From positions 2,914,001-2,978,000 of the forward strand of contig NZ_OY726395.1 of assembly GCF_963378085.1 (NCBI RefSeq): a stretch of 64,000 nucleotides of DNA. The letters run 5' to 3'. A program made the position numbers and the translations under genes. Below the pieces are notes generated by a model. It did no database searches and had not been told where the DNA came from. It saw nothing but the letters and a program-made list of their open reading frames with translations. This stretch comes from Mycolicibacterium sp. MU0050. GTDB taxonomy: Bacteria; Actinomycetota; Actinomycetes; Mycobacteriales; Mycobacteriaceae. Shown here piece by piece: positions 34,644 to 42,829 of the stretch. The stretch's first letter is position 1. Every line of letters starts with the position of its first letter.

Positions 34644-36854
34644 TCAGTCGGCTCGGGTGAATCCGTTCGCCTCGGCCAGTTCCGCGCTGGCGAACCAGAT
34701 TTCGGCGACCGTCTCGTCGTAACCCGGCGTGCCCGGCACGTGGTACCGGCTGGTCCGCATGCTGCCCTTGATCGGGTAGCCGTCCGGCGCCCGGTGCGGG
34801 TCGTCGAGCGGCAGGTGGATGGCCGGAGGTGCCGCGTCGACGGGTTCGTCGCGGTCGGGTTGCTCGGCCGGTTGGTGCTGATCCGGCGCGTCACCGGCGC
34901 GTCCGCCGAAGCGGACGTCGTCGGAGTATTCGGGGGCCGGCGGCGGCGCGGCGCCGTACACCGGAGCGAACAGCGAACCCGGGCCCGGCAGGTAATCGTC
35001 GTCCTCGGGCGGGTCCCACGAGCGACGTTGCTCGCCGCCGGAGGCCGCGTGACGACCACCGGAGGGCTCGGCCCCGCGGTCGTCCTCGGCCGATCCCACC
35101 ACCCGGGTCGGGGCGGTGTCCACCGCGTCGGGGTCTTCCTCGTCGGGGCTCTCCGGCGCCCCCCTGTGGGTGAACAGCCCGTCGTCGCCGAGGTCGCCGA
35201 ACCGGGTGGTGACCGGCGCCGCGGGCTCGCGCGCGGACCACACCGGCGGTTCCAGATAGCCGCCCTGCTGGTAGCCACCCTCGTAGCCGCCGTCGTCGTA
35301 GTCGTCGTCGTCCTCGACCTCGGCGAAGTCCGAGCGGGCCGACCACCGGTGGGGCTCGGGGCGGAAGTCGTCGTGCTCGTCGAGCAGGTCGGTGCGCCGT
35401 TCCTCGTCGCGATGGGACCGGGGCTCCTCGTCGTAGCCCTCGCCGTACCGGCCGTCATAGCGGGCGTCGTCGGCGTCCTCGTCGAAGTCGTCGTCGGCCC
35501 TTGCCGCGCGCCGGCGAGTCATCGCCATCCAGGCGTACAACGACCCGAACAGCAGCAGCGCCAGCGGGATGATCCACCACAGCCACCAGTTCTGCCAGGT
35601 GAAGCCGTCGTCCTCGGCCGGTGCCGGGGGTTCGGCCGGCGCGCTGGGCACCGGCGCGTTGGGGACCTCGAGCCCGGCCAGCGGTTCGGCGAGACCGGCG
35701 GGGTCGCTGCTGAAGGTGTTGTTGGCGCTGTCCCAGGAGAGTTCACCGCCGCTGAACGGCTGGGTGATGGTGGTGCCCTCGGTGTTCTGGTCGCCGGTGG
35801 GGACCCCCAACGCGCCGGTGGCGCCGCCGAGTTCGTCCCAGGCAGCCTTCATTGCGCCGCCCACGATCACCGCGCCGTGGTCCTTGGTCCAGAAGATCAC
35901 CGGGTTGTCCGGGGCCGAGAACGCCTGCACCCGGCTGTCCGGCACACCGCCGTCGGCCTCGCTGCCGATCGGGAAACCGAAGTCGCCGGCGGGGCCGCCC
36001 GCGGCCTCGTACTTGGTCAGGATGTCGCCAGTGACGGCGAACGCGCCGGTCTCCGGGGTGTAGAAGACCTTGCCGCCGGCGAAGTCCTGACCGGTGCCGC
36101 CGGCGCCGATCGGGTACGGGCCGCCTGCGCGGGCGCCGAGCGGTCCGTTCGCACCACCGTTCGCGCGCCAGGCCGCGGCGATCGCCGAGGCGGGATCCGA
36201 CGGAATCTGCAGGTTCGCCAGTTGGCCGGCGAGCTCGGGCGGCTCGGTGGTGAAGACCCGCGTGCGCGTGTCGAACGACAACTGCCCGCCGGTGAAACGC
36301 TGCGCGACGACGTCGCCGTTGTAGGCCTCGTCCTCGATCGGCACCCCGAGCACACCGGAGGATCCACCGAGCTGGTCCCAGGCCGCATTGATGGCGCCGC
36401 GCACCACCCACGCCCCCGTTTCCGGGGTCCAGAAGATCACCGGATTGTCGCCGGCGTTGAATGTCGAGTTGCGGCTCTCGGGGCTCACGCGGCCCGGGCC
36501 CTCGTCGATTTTGGGAAAGCCGAGATCGCTCTCGGCGGGTCCGCCCAGGGTCCGGTATTTCTCCAGAATGGCGCCGTGCATGACGCGCGCGCCGGTTGCC
36601 GGGGAAAAGAAAATCGCCCCGCCGGCGAAATTCTGTCCGAAGCCCTCGCCGGCCGGATAGACCTCACCCTCGCGCGGGCCCAGCTGAGAGGCCTCGCCGC
36701 CGGCGGCCTCCCACGCCGCGTTGATGGCGTTGGAGGCGTCGCTCTCCGGCGAAGCGGCGGCCAGCGGTGCATATAACACCGCGGTGGCCGCCGCCAACGC
36801 CAATCCCAATACCGCTCGGCTGATAAAGCCGAATGCCATTCGCTGCCGTGTCAT
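34644..36854 (-). CDS. LGFP-repeat membrane protein with disordered tail and C-terminal sunset-type domain
   Basis: A large 736-residue protein, counterpart of Rv2721c. The N-terminus is a signal peptide or anchor (about residues 7-35). Residues 60-400 hold LGFP-type repeats in two copies of a larger unit, each with GGPA...FGFP/LGFP, NPVIFWT and ALGVP blocks. A membrane helix spans about 421-444. Then follow about 240 acidic, Tyr/Gly/Asp-rich disordered residues and a C-terminal 45-residue block (YHVPGTPGYDETVAEIWFAS...AEANGF) that resembles the sunset domain. LGFP repeats elsewhere sit on cell-wall proteins, so an envelope-tethering role is likely. The ATG at 36854 is preferred to one 39 bases upstream because it puts the hydrophobic segment near the N-terminus. 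Confidence 0.82.
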   Translation of the reverse strand: MTRQRMAFGFISRAVLGLALAAATAVLYAPLAAASPESDASNAINAAWEAAGGEASQLGPREGEVYPAGEGFGQNFAGGAIFFSPATGARVMHGAILEKYRTLGGPAESDLGFPKIDEGPGRVSPESRNSTFNAGDNPVIFWTPETGAWVVRGAINAAWDQLGGSSGVLGVPIEDEAYNGDVVAQRFTGGQLSFDTRTRVFTTEPPELAGQLANLQIPSDPASAIAAAWRANGGANGPLGARAGGPYPIGAGGTGQDFAGGKVFYTPETGAFAVTGDILTKYEAAGGPAGDFGFPIGSEADGGVPDSRVQAFSAPDNPVIFWTKDHGAVIVGGAMKAAWDELGGATGALGVPTGDQNTEGTTITQPFSGGELSWDSANNTFSSDPAGLAEPLAGLEVPNAPVPSAPAEPPAPAEDDGFTWQNWWLWWIIPLALLLFGSLYAWMAMTRRRAARADDDFDEDADDARYDGRYGEGYDEEPRSHRDEERRTDLLDEHDDFRPEPHRWSARSDFAEVEDDDDYDDGGYEGGYQQGGYLEPPVWSAREPAAPVTTRFGDLGDDGLFTHRGAPESPDEEDPDAVDTAPTRVVGSAEDDRGAEPSGGRHAASGGEQRRSWDPPEDDDYLPGPGSLFAPVYGAAPPPAPEYSDDVRFGGRAGDAPDQHQPAEQPDRDEPVDAAPPAIHLPLDDPHRAPDGYPIKGSMRTSRYHVPGTPGYDETVAEIWFASAELAEANGFTRAD

Positions 36855-36980
36855 CAAACCCACCCACGCTCTCCGACCGCTGCCCATCCGCATAGCGACC
36901 CGGCTGACGCCGCCCCCTTAATCAACGCAGCGTGAAGCCCTTTTGAGGTCATTTTGCAGACAATACCCACTGCCGCCGTA

Positions 36981-37016
36981 AATAACGTGGAGCCGCGACG
37001 GGTTTTGCGCGTTATT
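36981..37016. repeat. Short inverted repeat in the AT-richer gap between fadE20 and the LGFP gene
   Basis: AATAACG (36981-36987) and CGTTATT (37010-37016) form 7-base arms around 22 bases. The 206-base gap (36855-37060) is the most AT-rich part of the window and should contain the end of the fadE20 transcript and the LGFP gene promoter. TATTGT on the minus strand near 36960 is a possible -10. Confidence 0.35.
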
Positions 37017-37060
37017 GATATCCGACGGTGATTTGGCGGCCTCGGCCTATTGGAGGGGGA

Positions 37061-38221
37061 TCAGACCCCCAGTTTCCGACCGATGATTTCCTTCATGATC
37101 TCGGTGGTGCCGCCGAAGATGGTCTGCACGCGGGCGTCCAGGTACGCGCGGGCCACCGGGTATTCCCGCATGTAGCCGTATCCGCCGTGCAGCTGCAGGC
37201 ATCGGTCGATCAGCTTCACCTGGGCTTCGGTGGCGTACCACTTGGCCATGGCGGCCTGCTCGGCCGACAGCCGCTCGTCGGTGTGCAGCTTGAGGAATTC
37301 GTCGACCATGATGCGGACCGCGGTGGCCTCGGTGGCCAGCTCGGCCAGCAGGAACCGGCTGTTCTGGAAGCTGCCGATCGGCTTGCCGAATGCCTTGCGC
37401 TCCTTGGTGTACTCGATGGTGTCCTCGAGGATCGCCTCCATGGCCGCGGCGGCGGAGATGGCGATCGTCAACCGTTCCTGCGGCAGGTTCTGCATCAGGT
37501 AGACGAAGCCCTGCCCCTCCTCGCCGAGGAGGTTCTCGACGGGCACCTTGACGTCGGTGAAGGACAGCTCCGCGGTGTCCTGGGCGTCCAGGCCGATCTT
37601 GTCCAGGTGGCGGCCGCGCTCGAAGCCCTCCATGCCGCGCTCGACGACCAGCAGCGAGAAGCCCAGCGCACCCTTGTCCGGGTCGGTCTGCGCGACGACG
37701 ATCACCAGGTCGGAGAGGATGCCGTTGGTGATGAACGTCTTGGACCCGTTCAGGACGTAGTGGTCGCCCTGCTTGACCGCGCGGGCCTTGATGCCCTGCA
37801 GGTCACTGCCGGTGCCCGGCTCGGTCATGGCGATGGCGGTGATCAACTCGCCGGCGCAGAAGCCGGGCAGCCAGCGCTGCTTCTGCTCGTCGTTGGCCAG
37901 GCGCAGCAGGTACGGCGCCACCACGTCGTTGTGCAGCGTGAAGCCGAGCCCGCTGAAGCGACCGCGGGTGTTCTCCTCGCCGATCACCGCGTTGTAGCGG
38001 AAGTCGGCGTTGCCGCCGCCGCCGTACTCCTCGGGCACGGCCATGCCGAGGAACCCCTGCTTACCGGCCTCGAGCCAGACGGCGCGGTCGACGATCTTGT
38101 CCTTTTCCCACTGCTCGTGGTGCGGCGCGACGTGCTTGTCGAGGAACGCCCGGTAGGACTCCCGGAACAGTTCGTGCTCGGGCTCGAACAGCGTGCGCTG
38201 ATACATCGTGGCGTTGCTCAC
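37061..38221 (-). CDS. fadE20: Acyl-CoA dehydrogenase FadE20-like
   Basis: An FAD acyl-CoA dehydrogenase of 386 residues, the length of M. tuberculosis FadE20 (Rv2724c). It should oxidise an acyl-CoA to the 2-enoyl-CoA. MTEPGTGSD (residues 132-140) and FITNG are FAD/substrate motifs. The usual catalytic Glu of the IYEGT motif is replaced here (IFGGTTEI), but E249 in LPQERLT fits the helix-G base position used by isovaleryl/long-chain dehydrogenases. The GTG at 38221 has a GGAGG site 5 bases upstream. A TetR-type operator lies 57-74 bases upstream, and the TetR gene is next upstream on the same strand. Confidence 0.9.
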   Translation of the reverse strand: MSNATMYQRTLFEPEHELFRESYRAFLDKHVAPHHEQWEKDKIVDRAVWLEAGKQGFLGMAVPEEYGGGGNADFRYNAVIGEENTRGRFSGLGFTLHNDVVAPYLLRLANDEQKQRWLPGFCAGELITAIAMTEPGTGSDLQGIKARAVKQGDHYVLNGSKTFITNGILSDLVIVVAQTDPDKGALGFSLLVVERGMEGFERGRHLDKIGLDAQDTAELSFTDVKVPVENLLGEEGQGFVYLMQNLPQERLTIAISAAAAMEAILEDTIEYTKERKAFGKPIGSFQNSRFLLAELATEATAVRIMVDEFLKLHTDERLSAEQAAMAKWYATEAQVKLIDRCLQLHGGYGYMREYPVARAYLDARVQTIFGGTTEIMKEIIGRKLGV

Positions 38222-38277
38222 GGGGACCTCCGACGGGAAAGTTTTGATCAAAGTGCGGATACTCGCCACGACGATAT

Positions 38278-38295
38278 ACCAACCGGGTGGTTGGT
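38278..38295. promoter_or_regulatory. TetR-type operator upstream of fadE20
   Basis: ACCAACC and GGTTGGT are perfect 7-base arms around GGGT, typical of TetR-family operators. On the minus strand it fills the spacer between a weak TTCTCG (-35) and TATATC (-10), so a bound repressor would block the fadE20 promoter. The adjacent TetR gene is the obvious candidate regulator. Confidence 0.65.
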
Positions 38296-38320
38296 CGAGA
38301 ATTTGGGGTTACACCGCTGG

Positions 38321-38905
38321 TCAGGACTCTGCGGACGCCGCCAGCCGCGGACCGATCAGGTCGACGTAGGCGTTGCTGATCCGCACCGCATCGGCCATCG
38401 GCGCGCCCCGCAGAATCGCCGCCGAGAGCACCGTGTTGATGATTGCCCACAGCATCAACGCGGCATCGGCGGCGGCCTGCTCCCCCAGCGCGGCGAAATC
38501 GCGGGCCAGGGTCTGCACGGCCGCGTCGGAGAACTCCGCCATGATCGCGGTGGCGTTGGGGTCCGTCGAGTTCTGCAGCACCATGCAGACCCGGAAGAAG
38601 CCGGGCCAGCGCTCGAAGCTGGACAGGATGGTGTCGACCTTGGCGCGCACCCGCGCCTCGGCCGAACGGTCGTCGGTTTCCGCGGCGACGAACACCGGCC
38701 GGGCCCACTCCTGCAGCACCGCGGCGTACACGTGTTCCTTGGAGCTGAAGTAGCGGTACAGGGTGCCCAGGGCGACCTGCGCATCCTCGGCGATGTCGCG
38801 CATCTGGATCTGGTCGTAGTCGCCGACCTTGAGCGCCGCCGTGGCGGCGGCCACGATCTGCGATCGGCGCGCCCGCTTGTAGGCCGGCAGCTCGCTGTGG
38901 CTCAT
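38321..38905 (-). CDS. TetR family transcriptional regulator
   Basis: A 194-residue one-component repressor. The N-terminal helix-turn-helix is at about residues 15-60 (IVAAATAALKVGDYDQIQMRDIAEDAQVALGTLYRYF), followed by a helical ligand-binding domain. Acyl-CoA thioesters are common ligands for TetR proteins beside acyl-CoA dehydrogenases; that is inferred from context. Its ATG overlaps the stop of the fused dehydrogenase gene as ATGA. The operator just downstream of its stop, ahead of fadE20, is its likely target. Confidence 0.9.
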   Translation of the reverse strand: MSHSELPAYKRARRSQIVAAATAALKVGDYDQIQMRDIAEDAQVALGTLYRYFSSKEHVYAAVLQEWARPVFVAAETDDRSAEARVRAKVDTILSSFERWPGFFRVCMVLQNSTDPNATAIMAEFSDAAVQTLARDFAALGEQAAADAALMLWAIINTVLSAAILRGAPMADAVRISNAYVDLIGPRLAASAES

Positions 38906-41136
38906 GAGCGCGGCAGTCCCAGGATCATGGTCGCGATGATGTTGAGTTGGACCTCCATGGTGCCGCCGCCGATCAACTCCGCCGGCAACTGCAGGGTGTG
39001 CGCCAGGGCGGTGCCGTCGCGCTGCGCGACCAGCGACCCGCGGCCGGCGAATTCCATTGCGGCCGAACCGATCCGACGAAGGATGAGACCGGTGGCCACC
39101 TTGGCGATGCTGGTGGCCGGCCCCGGCGAATGCCCGGCCAGCCGGTTGAGGGTGTCGCGCAGCCCCAGCGCCGCGACCGCGTTGGTGGCCGCCCGGATCT
39201 CCCCGAGCGCCCGCATCAGGGCGTCGCGGTCCACGCCGGGTCGGTCGAACAGGACCCGCAGCACCGCCTCCCGGTCGTCCTTGAGATAGCCGCTGATGGC
39301 GGCGCGCTCGTTGGCCATCGTCGCGACCGCCAGCGACCAGCCGTCGGTCTCCCCGCCCACCAGCATGTCGTCGGGAACGAACACGTCGTCGAGGAACACC
39401 TCGTTGAAGTGCGCCTCGCCGGTGGCGGTCCGCAGCGGTCGCACGGTGATGCCCGGGGTCGTCATGTCGATCAGGAAGTAGCCGATGCCCTGGTGCTTGC
39501 GGGCGGCCGGGTCGGTGCGGGCCAGCAGCGCGCCGAAGTCGGCGCAGTCCGCCGAGGAGGTCCACACCTTCTGCCCGGTGACCCGCCAGCCACCGTCGAC
39601 GCGGGTGGCGCGGGTGCTCAGCGACGCCAGGTCGGATCCGGCGCCGGGCTCGCTGAACAGCTGACACCACGCCACCGTGCCGCGCAGGATGGGCCCGGCG
39701 AAGCGGTCCTGCTGTGCCTCGGAGCCGAACGCCAGGATGGTGGGCAGGATCCATTCGGCGATCCCCAGGGAGGACCGGATCACCTCGGGACGCTTCTCGA
39801 ATTCCTCGGCGATGATCAGCTGCTGCATCGCCGTGGCGTCCAGCCCCCACGGCGCCGGCAGGTGCGGGGCCAGCAGACCCGCGTCCGCCAGCAGGTCGCG
39901 CTGCGCCCCGCTGTAGAGATTGAGGTAGTCGGGGCTCTGCCGGCCGGGAGTGTCATTGCGCAAACCCGCTGCGCGGTCCAGGATTTCGACGACCCGCCGG
40001 CGGAACTCCGTCTCGGCCTCCGGCAACGTCACCGAGAAATCCCGGGCCGGGGCGTCGGGCTCGCCGAGCGCGCGGGCCCAGCGCCCCGCCGGCCCGCCGG
40101 CGGCGGCGAGGCTGATCGCGCGGCGCCAGTACAGGTGCAGGTCGTGTTCCCAGGTGTAGCCGATGGCGCCGAACATCGTCAGCGCGTCCAGCACCAGGTC
40201 CGGCAGGGCGGCGGTGGCGACGATGGCCGCCCCGGCAGCGGCCACGTCGCGTTGCGCGGGTGGCGCATCCAACGCCCGCCCGGCGTCCCAGGCCGCGGCG
40301 GCCGCGAGCTCGGCCTGCACATAGAGGTGCGCGGCCTTGTGCTGCAGCGCCTGAAAGGCGCCGATGGGTTTACCGAACTGCTCGCGGACCTTGAGGTGAC
40401 CGATGACGTTGTCGGCGCACCAGCGGGCCACACCGGCCGCCTCGGCGGCCAACGCTGCCGCCGCGATGCACCGGGCCCGCTGCGCGTCGATGCCCTCGAT
40501 GACGCCCGCACCCGCGACCAGGTGGTCGGCGACCCGCAGCGAACCCACGTCCCGGGTCAGGTCCGTCGGGGCCGCGGCGGTGACCGCCAGACCCGCACTT
40601 GCCGGGTCCAGCACCACCCACAGCGTGTCCCCGGCGTCGGTGGCCGCGCTGACCAGGATCCGTTGCGCGGCGCAGACGCCCAGCTCGGGCCCCACCTCGC
40701 CGCTCAGCGACCAGCCGCCGTCGACCGGGGTCGCGGACAGCCGGCCGGCCTCGGGCAGTACGACCGCGGCCGGTGCGCCGGCGGCGATGGCCGACAGCAG
40801 GGCATCGGCGGCGGGTCCGGGCTCGGCGGTGGCCGCGATCGCCCCGGCCACCATGGTCGCCAACAGCGGACCACCCAACAACGCATACCCGGCGGCGTCG
40901 AGCACGCACGCCGCGTCCGGCAGCTCGCCGCCCTGCCCGCCGCAGGACTCCGGCAGGTGCACCGCATGAAAGCCGTTTGCCACCAACGCATCCCAGAACT
41001 GCGGCGGCCGACCGGCCGCGAGGTCATCGAAGGCGGCCCGGGTCTGCTCCAGCGGCGCGTGACGCCGCGCGAAGCCGGCCACCGCGGCCGTCAGTTCGGT
41101 CTGTTCATCGCTCATCGCCAAGGGCACGGCGCGCAT
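38902..41136 (-). CDS. Fused double acyl-CoA dehydrogenase (FadE34-like)
   Basis: A 744-residue protein with two acyl-CoA dehydrogenase units in tandem, like the sterol side-chain enzyme FadE34 of M. tuberculosis. The halves look complementary. The N-terminal half keeps the C-terminal-domain motif VREQFGKPIGAFQ (residues 249-260) but has no SEPGxGSD-type FAD/substrate loop. The C-terminal half has FSEPGAGSDL near residue 494 and WTSSADCADF but a divergent helical domain. This suggests one intact active site formed across the fused pair. Its ATG is 4 bases after the DUF35 stop and its stop overlaps the TetR start, so it is within an operon. The substrate is unknown. Confidence 0.86.
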   Translation of the reverse strand: MRAVPLAMSDEQTELTAAVAGFARRHAPLEQTRAAFDDLAAGRPPQFWDALVANGFHAVHLPESCGGQGGELPDAACVLDAAGYALLGGPLLATMVAGAIAATAEPGPAADALLSAIAAGAPAAVVLPEAGRLSATPVDGGWSLSGEVGPELGVCAAQRILVSAATDAGDTLWVVLDPASAGLAVTAAAPTDLTRDVGSLRVADHLVAGAGVIEGIDAQRARCIAAAALAAEAAGVARWCADNVIGHLKVREQFGKPIGAFQALQHKAAHLYVQAELAAAAAWDAGRALDAPPAQRDVAAAGAAIVATAALPDLVLDALTMFGAIGYTWEHDLHLYWRRAISLAAAGGPAGRWARALGEPDAPARDFSVTLPEAETEFRRRVVEILDRAAGLRNDTPGRQSPDYLNLYSGAQRDLLADAGLLAPHLPAPWGLDATAMQQLIIAEEFEKRPEVIRSSLGIAEWILPTILAFGSEAQQDRFAGPILRGTVAWCQLFSEPGAGSDLASLSTRATRVDGGWRVTGQKVWTSSADCADFGALLARTDPAARKHQGIGYFLIDMTTPGITVRPLRTATGEAHFNEVFLDDVFVPDDMLVGGETDGWSLAVATMANERAAISGYLKDDREAVLRVLFDRPGVDRDALMRALGEIRAATNAVAALGLRDTLNRLAGHSPGPATSIAKVATGLILRRIGSAAMEFAGRGSLVAQRDGTALAHTLQLPAELIGGGTMEVQLNIIATMILGLPRS

Positions 41137-41140
41137 CCTC

Positions 41141-41554
41141 TCATCGACGAGCCGTGTACTTCAGCAGAGTGGGCCCGTCGGGGTTGTCGACGAACACCGG
41201 CGCCACCGGCATTCCGACCGACAGCTCGCCGGGCTCGACATCCACCAGTTCCGTGGCGAAGCGCGGCCCCTCGTCCCAGGCCACCACGGCGAGCAGGTGC
41301 GGTACCGCGTCGGCGAACTGCGGTGCGACCGGGCGCTGCGCGACGGCGAAGCTGACCAGCGTGCCCGCCCCGGAGATCTTGCGCCACTGAAGGTCGTCGG
41401 CCAGGGTGCCCGGTGCCAGCACGCGCGGATAGAACACGTGGCGATCCAGCGACGGCGAGTACTGGATCCACACCTCGTGGCGGCGCAACCCGTCCCAGTA
41501 CGGTTGCGACACCGGGGTGGGCAGCGGCACGGGCCGGCTCATGGCGATGGTCAT
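41141..41554 (-). CDS. DUF35-type OB-fold protein lacking zinc-ribbon cysteines
   Basis: A 137-residue protein of the DUF35 family that usually pairs with thiolase-like enzymes. The OB-fold part is clear (SGAGTLVSFAVAQRP...LAVVAWDEGPRFATELVDVE). The N-terminal rubredoxin-type zinc ribbon is degenerate: where four Cys are expected, the sequence reads QYSPSLDRHVFYPRVLAP with none. The ATG at 41554 has a GGAAGGGG site and follows the thiolase stop by 4 bases; a second ATG is 12 bases further in. In Ltp2-ChsH2, a DUF35 domain is needed for retro-aldol side-chain cleavage, so it probably partners the thiolase-like gene. Confidence 0.82.
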   Translation of the reverse strand: MTIAMSRPVPLPTPVSQPYWDGLRRHEVWIQYSPSLDRHVFYPRVLAPGTLADDLQWRKISGAGTLVSFAVAQRPVAPQFADAVPHLLAVVAWDEGPRFATELVDVEPGELSVGMPVAPVFVDNPDGPTLLKYTARR

Positions 41555-41558
41555 GGCG

Positions 41559-42764
41559 CTAATCCCCTTCCAGGACAAGGGCTTCTTGCTCGCTGAGCAC
41601 GCCCCCGTTGCCGGACACGAAGGCCCGGTTGCAGTCGGCGAGCTGGGTCTGCCCGGCCCGGCCCATCAGCTGGCGGGTGGCGTCGCAGACGTGGTGCATG
41701 CCGCCACCGTTGCCCGGCTGGCCGTAGCCGAGCTGACCGCCCGCGGTGTTCATCGGGAAGTCGCCGCGAAACGTCAGGTCGTGAGTCGACACGAACTGCA
41801 TGCCCTTGCCCTTTTCGCAGAACCCGGCGTCCTCCAGGGTGAGCAGGGCCGTGATGGTGTAGCAGTCGTAGATCGACACCATGTCCATCTGGGCCGGTGT
41901 CAGCCCGGCCATCGCGAAGGCCCGCGGGGCGATGTGTTGCATGGGGGTGGTCAGGGGGTCCTCGGCATAGACCGGTGACTTGTAGGGCACCCGTTCCCCG
42001 AATCCCTTGATCCACACCGGCCGGTGCCGGCCCTTGCGTGCCAGGCGTTCACCGGTGACCAACACGGCCGACCCGCCCATGCACGGCATGACGATCTCCA
42101 GCATGTGCAGCGGCGCCGCGATGATCGGGCTGGCCAGTACGTCCTCGACGGTCACCGGCTTGTCGGCGAACACGGCCCCGGGGGTGTGGTTGGCGTTGAC
42201 CCGTTGGTCGACGACGATCTTGGCCATGGCCCGCTCGTCGTATCCGTAGGCCGCGGCGTACATCTGCGCCACCTGGGCATACGGGCCGTTCTGCCCCAGG
42301 TAGCCGTAGGGGATCTCGAACTCCGCCTGCGGGGAGCCGTACCGGAAGCTCGAGGCGCCGAAGTGCAGCGCGTCACCCATGTTGGGCAGCCGGTCGGGAT
42401 GCATCGGCGTCAGGTAGTTCGCGGGGATGGCGCAGAGCACGGCTTCGCAGATGCCCAGTTCGATCGCGGCGGCGGCCCGCCACACCATGGCGGCGGCGCT
42501 GGCCCCGCCCAGGTCGACGTACTCGGCGAAGTTCACCTTCAGGCCCAGGTATTCGACCACGGTGGACGGCACGAAGATCTCGGACTCGAAGACTCCGGTC
42601 GTCACCAGGCCGTCCACGTCGGTCACGGACAGTCCGGCGTCGGCGACCGCCGCGGCGGCCAGCCGGGCCCACTGCTCGAGGAGGAACTCCGGCTTCCCCG
42701 TCGGAGTGCGTTCCGCCGGCAGTTCGTGGAAGCCGACGATCGCGGCTTCACCCCTCAGGCCCAT
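41559..42764 (-). CDS. Thiolase-like (lipid-transfer/Ltp2-type) protein without the nucleophilic Cys
   Basis: A 401-residue thiolase-superfamily protein of the lipid-transfer/SCP2-thiolase branch. The acylation Cys of true thiolases is absent: the equivalent segment reads GGASAAAMV (residues 86-94). The conserved YDCYT motif (299-303) and the NTAGGQLGYGQPG loop (339-351) resemble Ltp-type aldolases such as Ltp2. It is therefore more likely a retro-aldolase or binding partner than a classical 3-ketoacyl-CoA thiolase. It heads the operon with the DUF35 gene 4 bases downstream. An AAGGGA site precedes the ATG. Confidence 0.84.
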   Translation of the reverse strand: MGLRGEAAIVGFHELPAERTPTGKPEFLLEQWARLAAAAVADAGLSVTDVDGLVTTGVFESEIFVPSTVVEYLGLKVNFAEYVDLGGASAAAMVWRAAAAIELGICEAVLCAIPANYLTPMHPDRLPNMGDALHFGASSFRYGSPQAEFEIPYGYLGQNGPYAQVAQMYAAAYGYDERAMAKIVVDQRVNANHTPGAVFADKPVTVEDVLASPIIAAPLHMLEIVMPCMGGSAVLVTGERLARKGRHRPVWIKGFGERVPYKSPVYAEDPLTTPMQHIAPRAFAMAGLTPAQMDMVSIYDCYTITALLTLEDAGFCEKGKGMQFVSTHDLTFRGDFPMNTAGGQLGYGQPGNGGGMHHVCDATRQLMGRAGQTQLADCNRAFVSGNGGVLSEQEALVLEGD

Positions 42765-42829
42765 CTGCGCCGTCCCTTCATCGTTTCGGGCAGCGTACTA
42801 GAATGAGAACCTGATTTCGGTTTTGCCCC

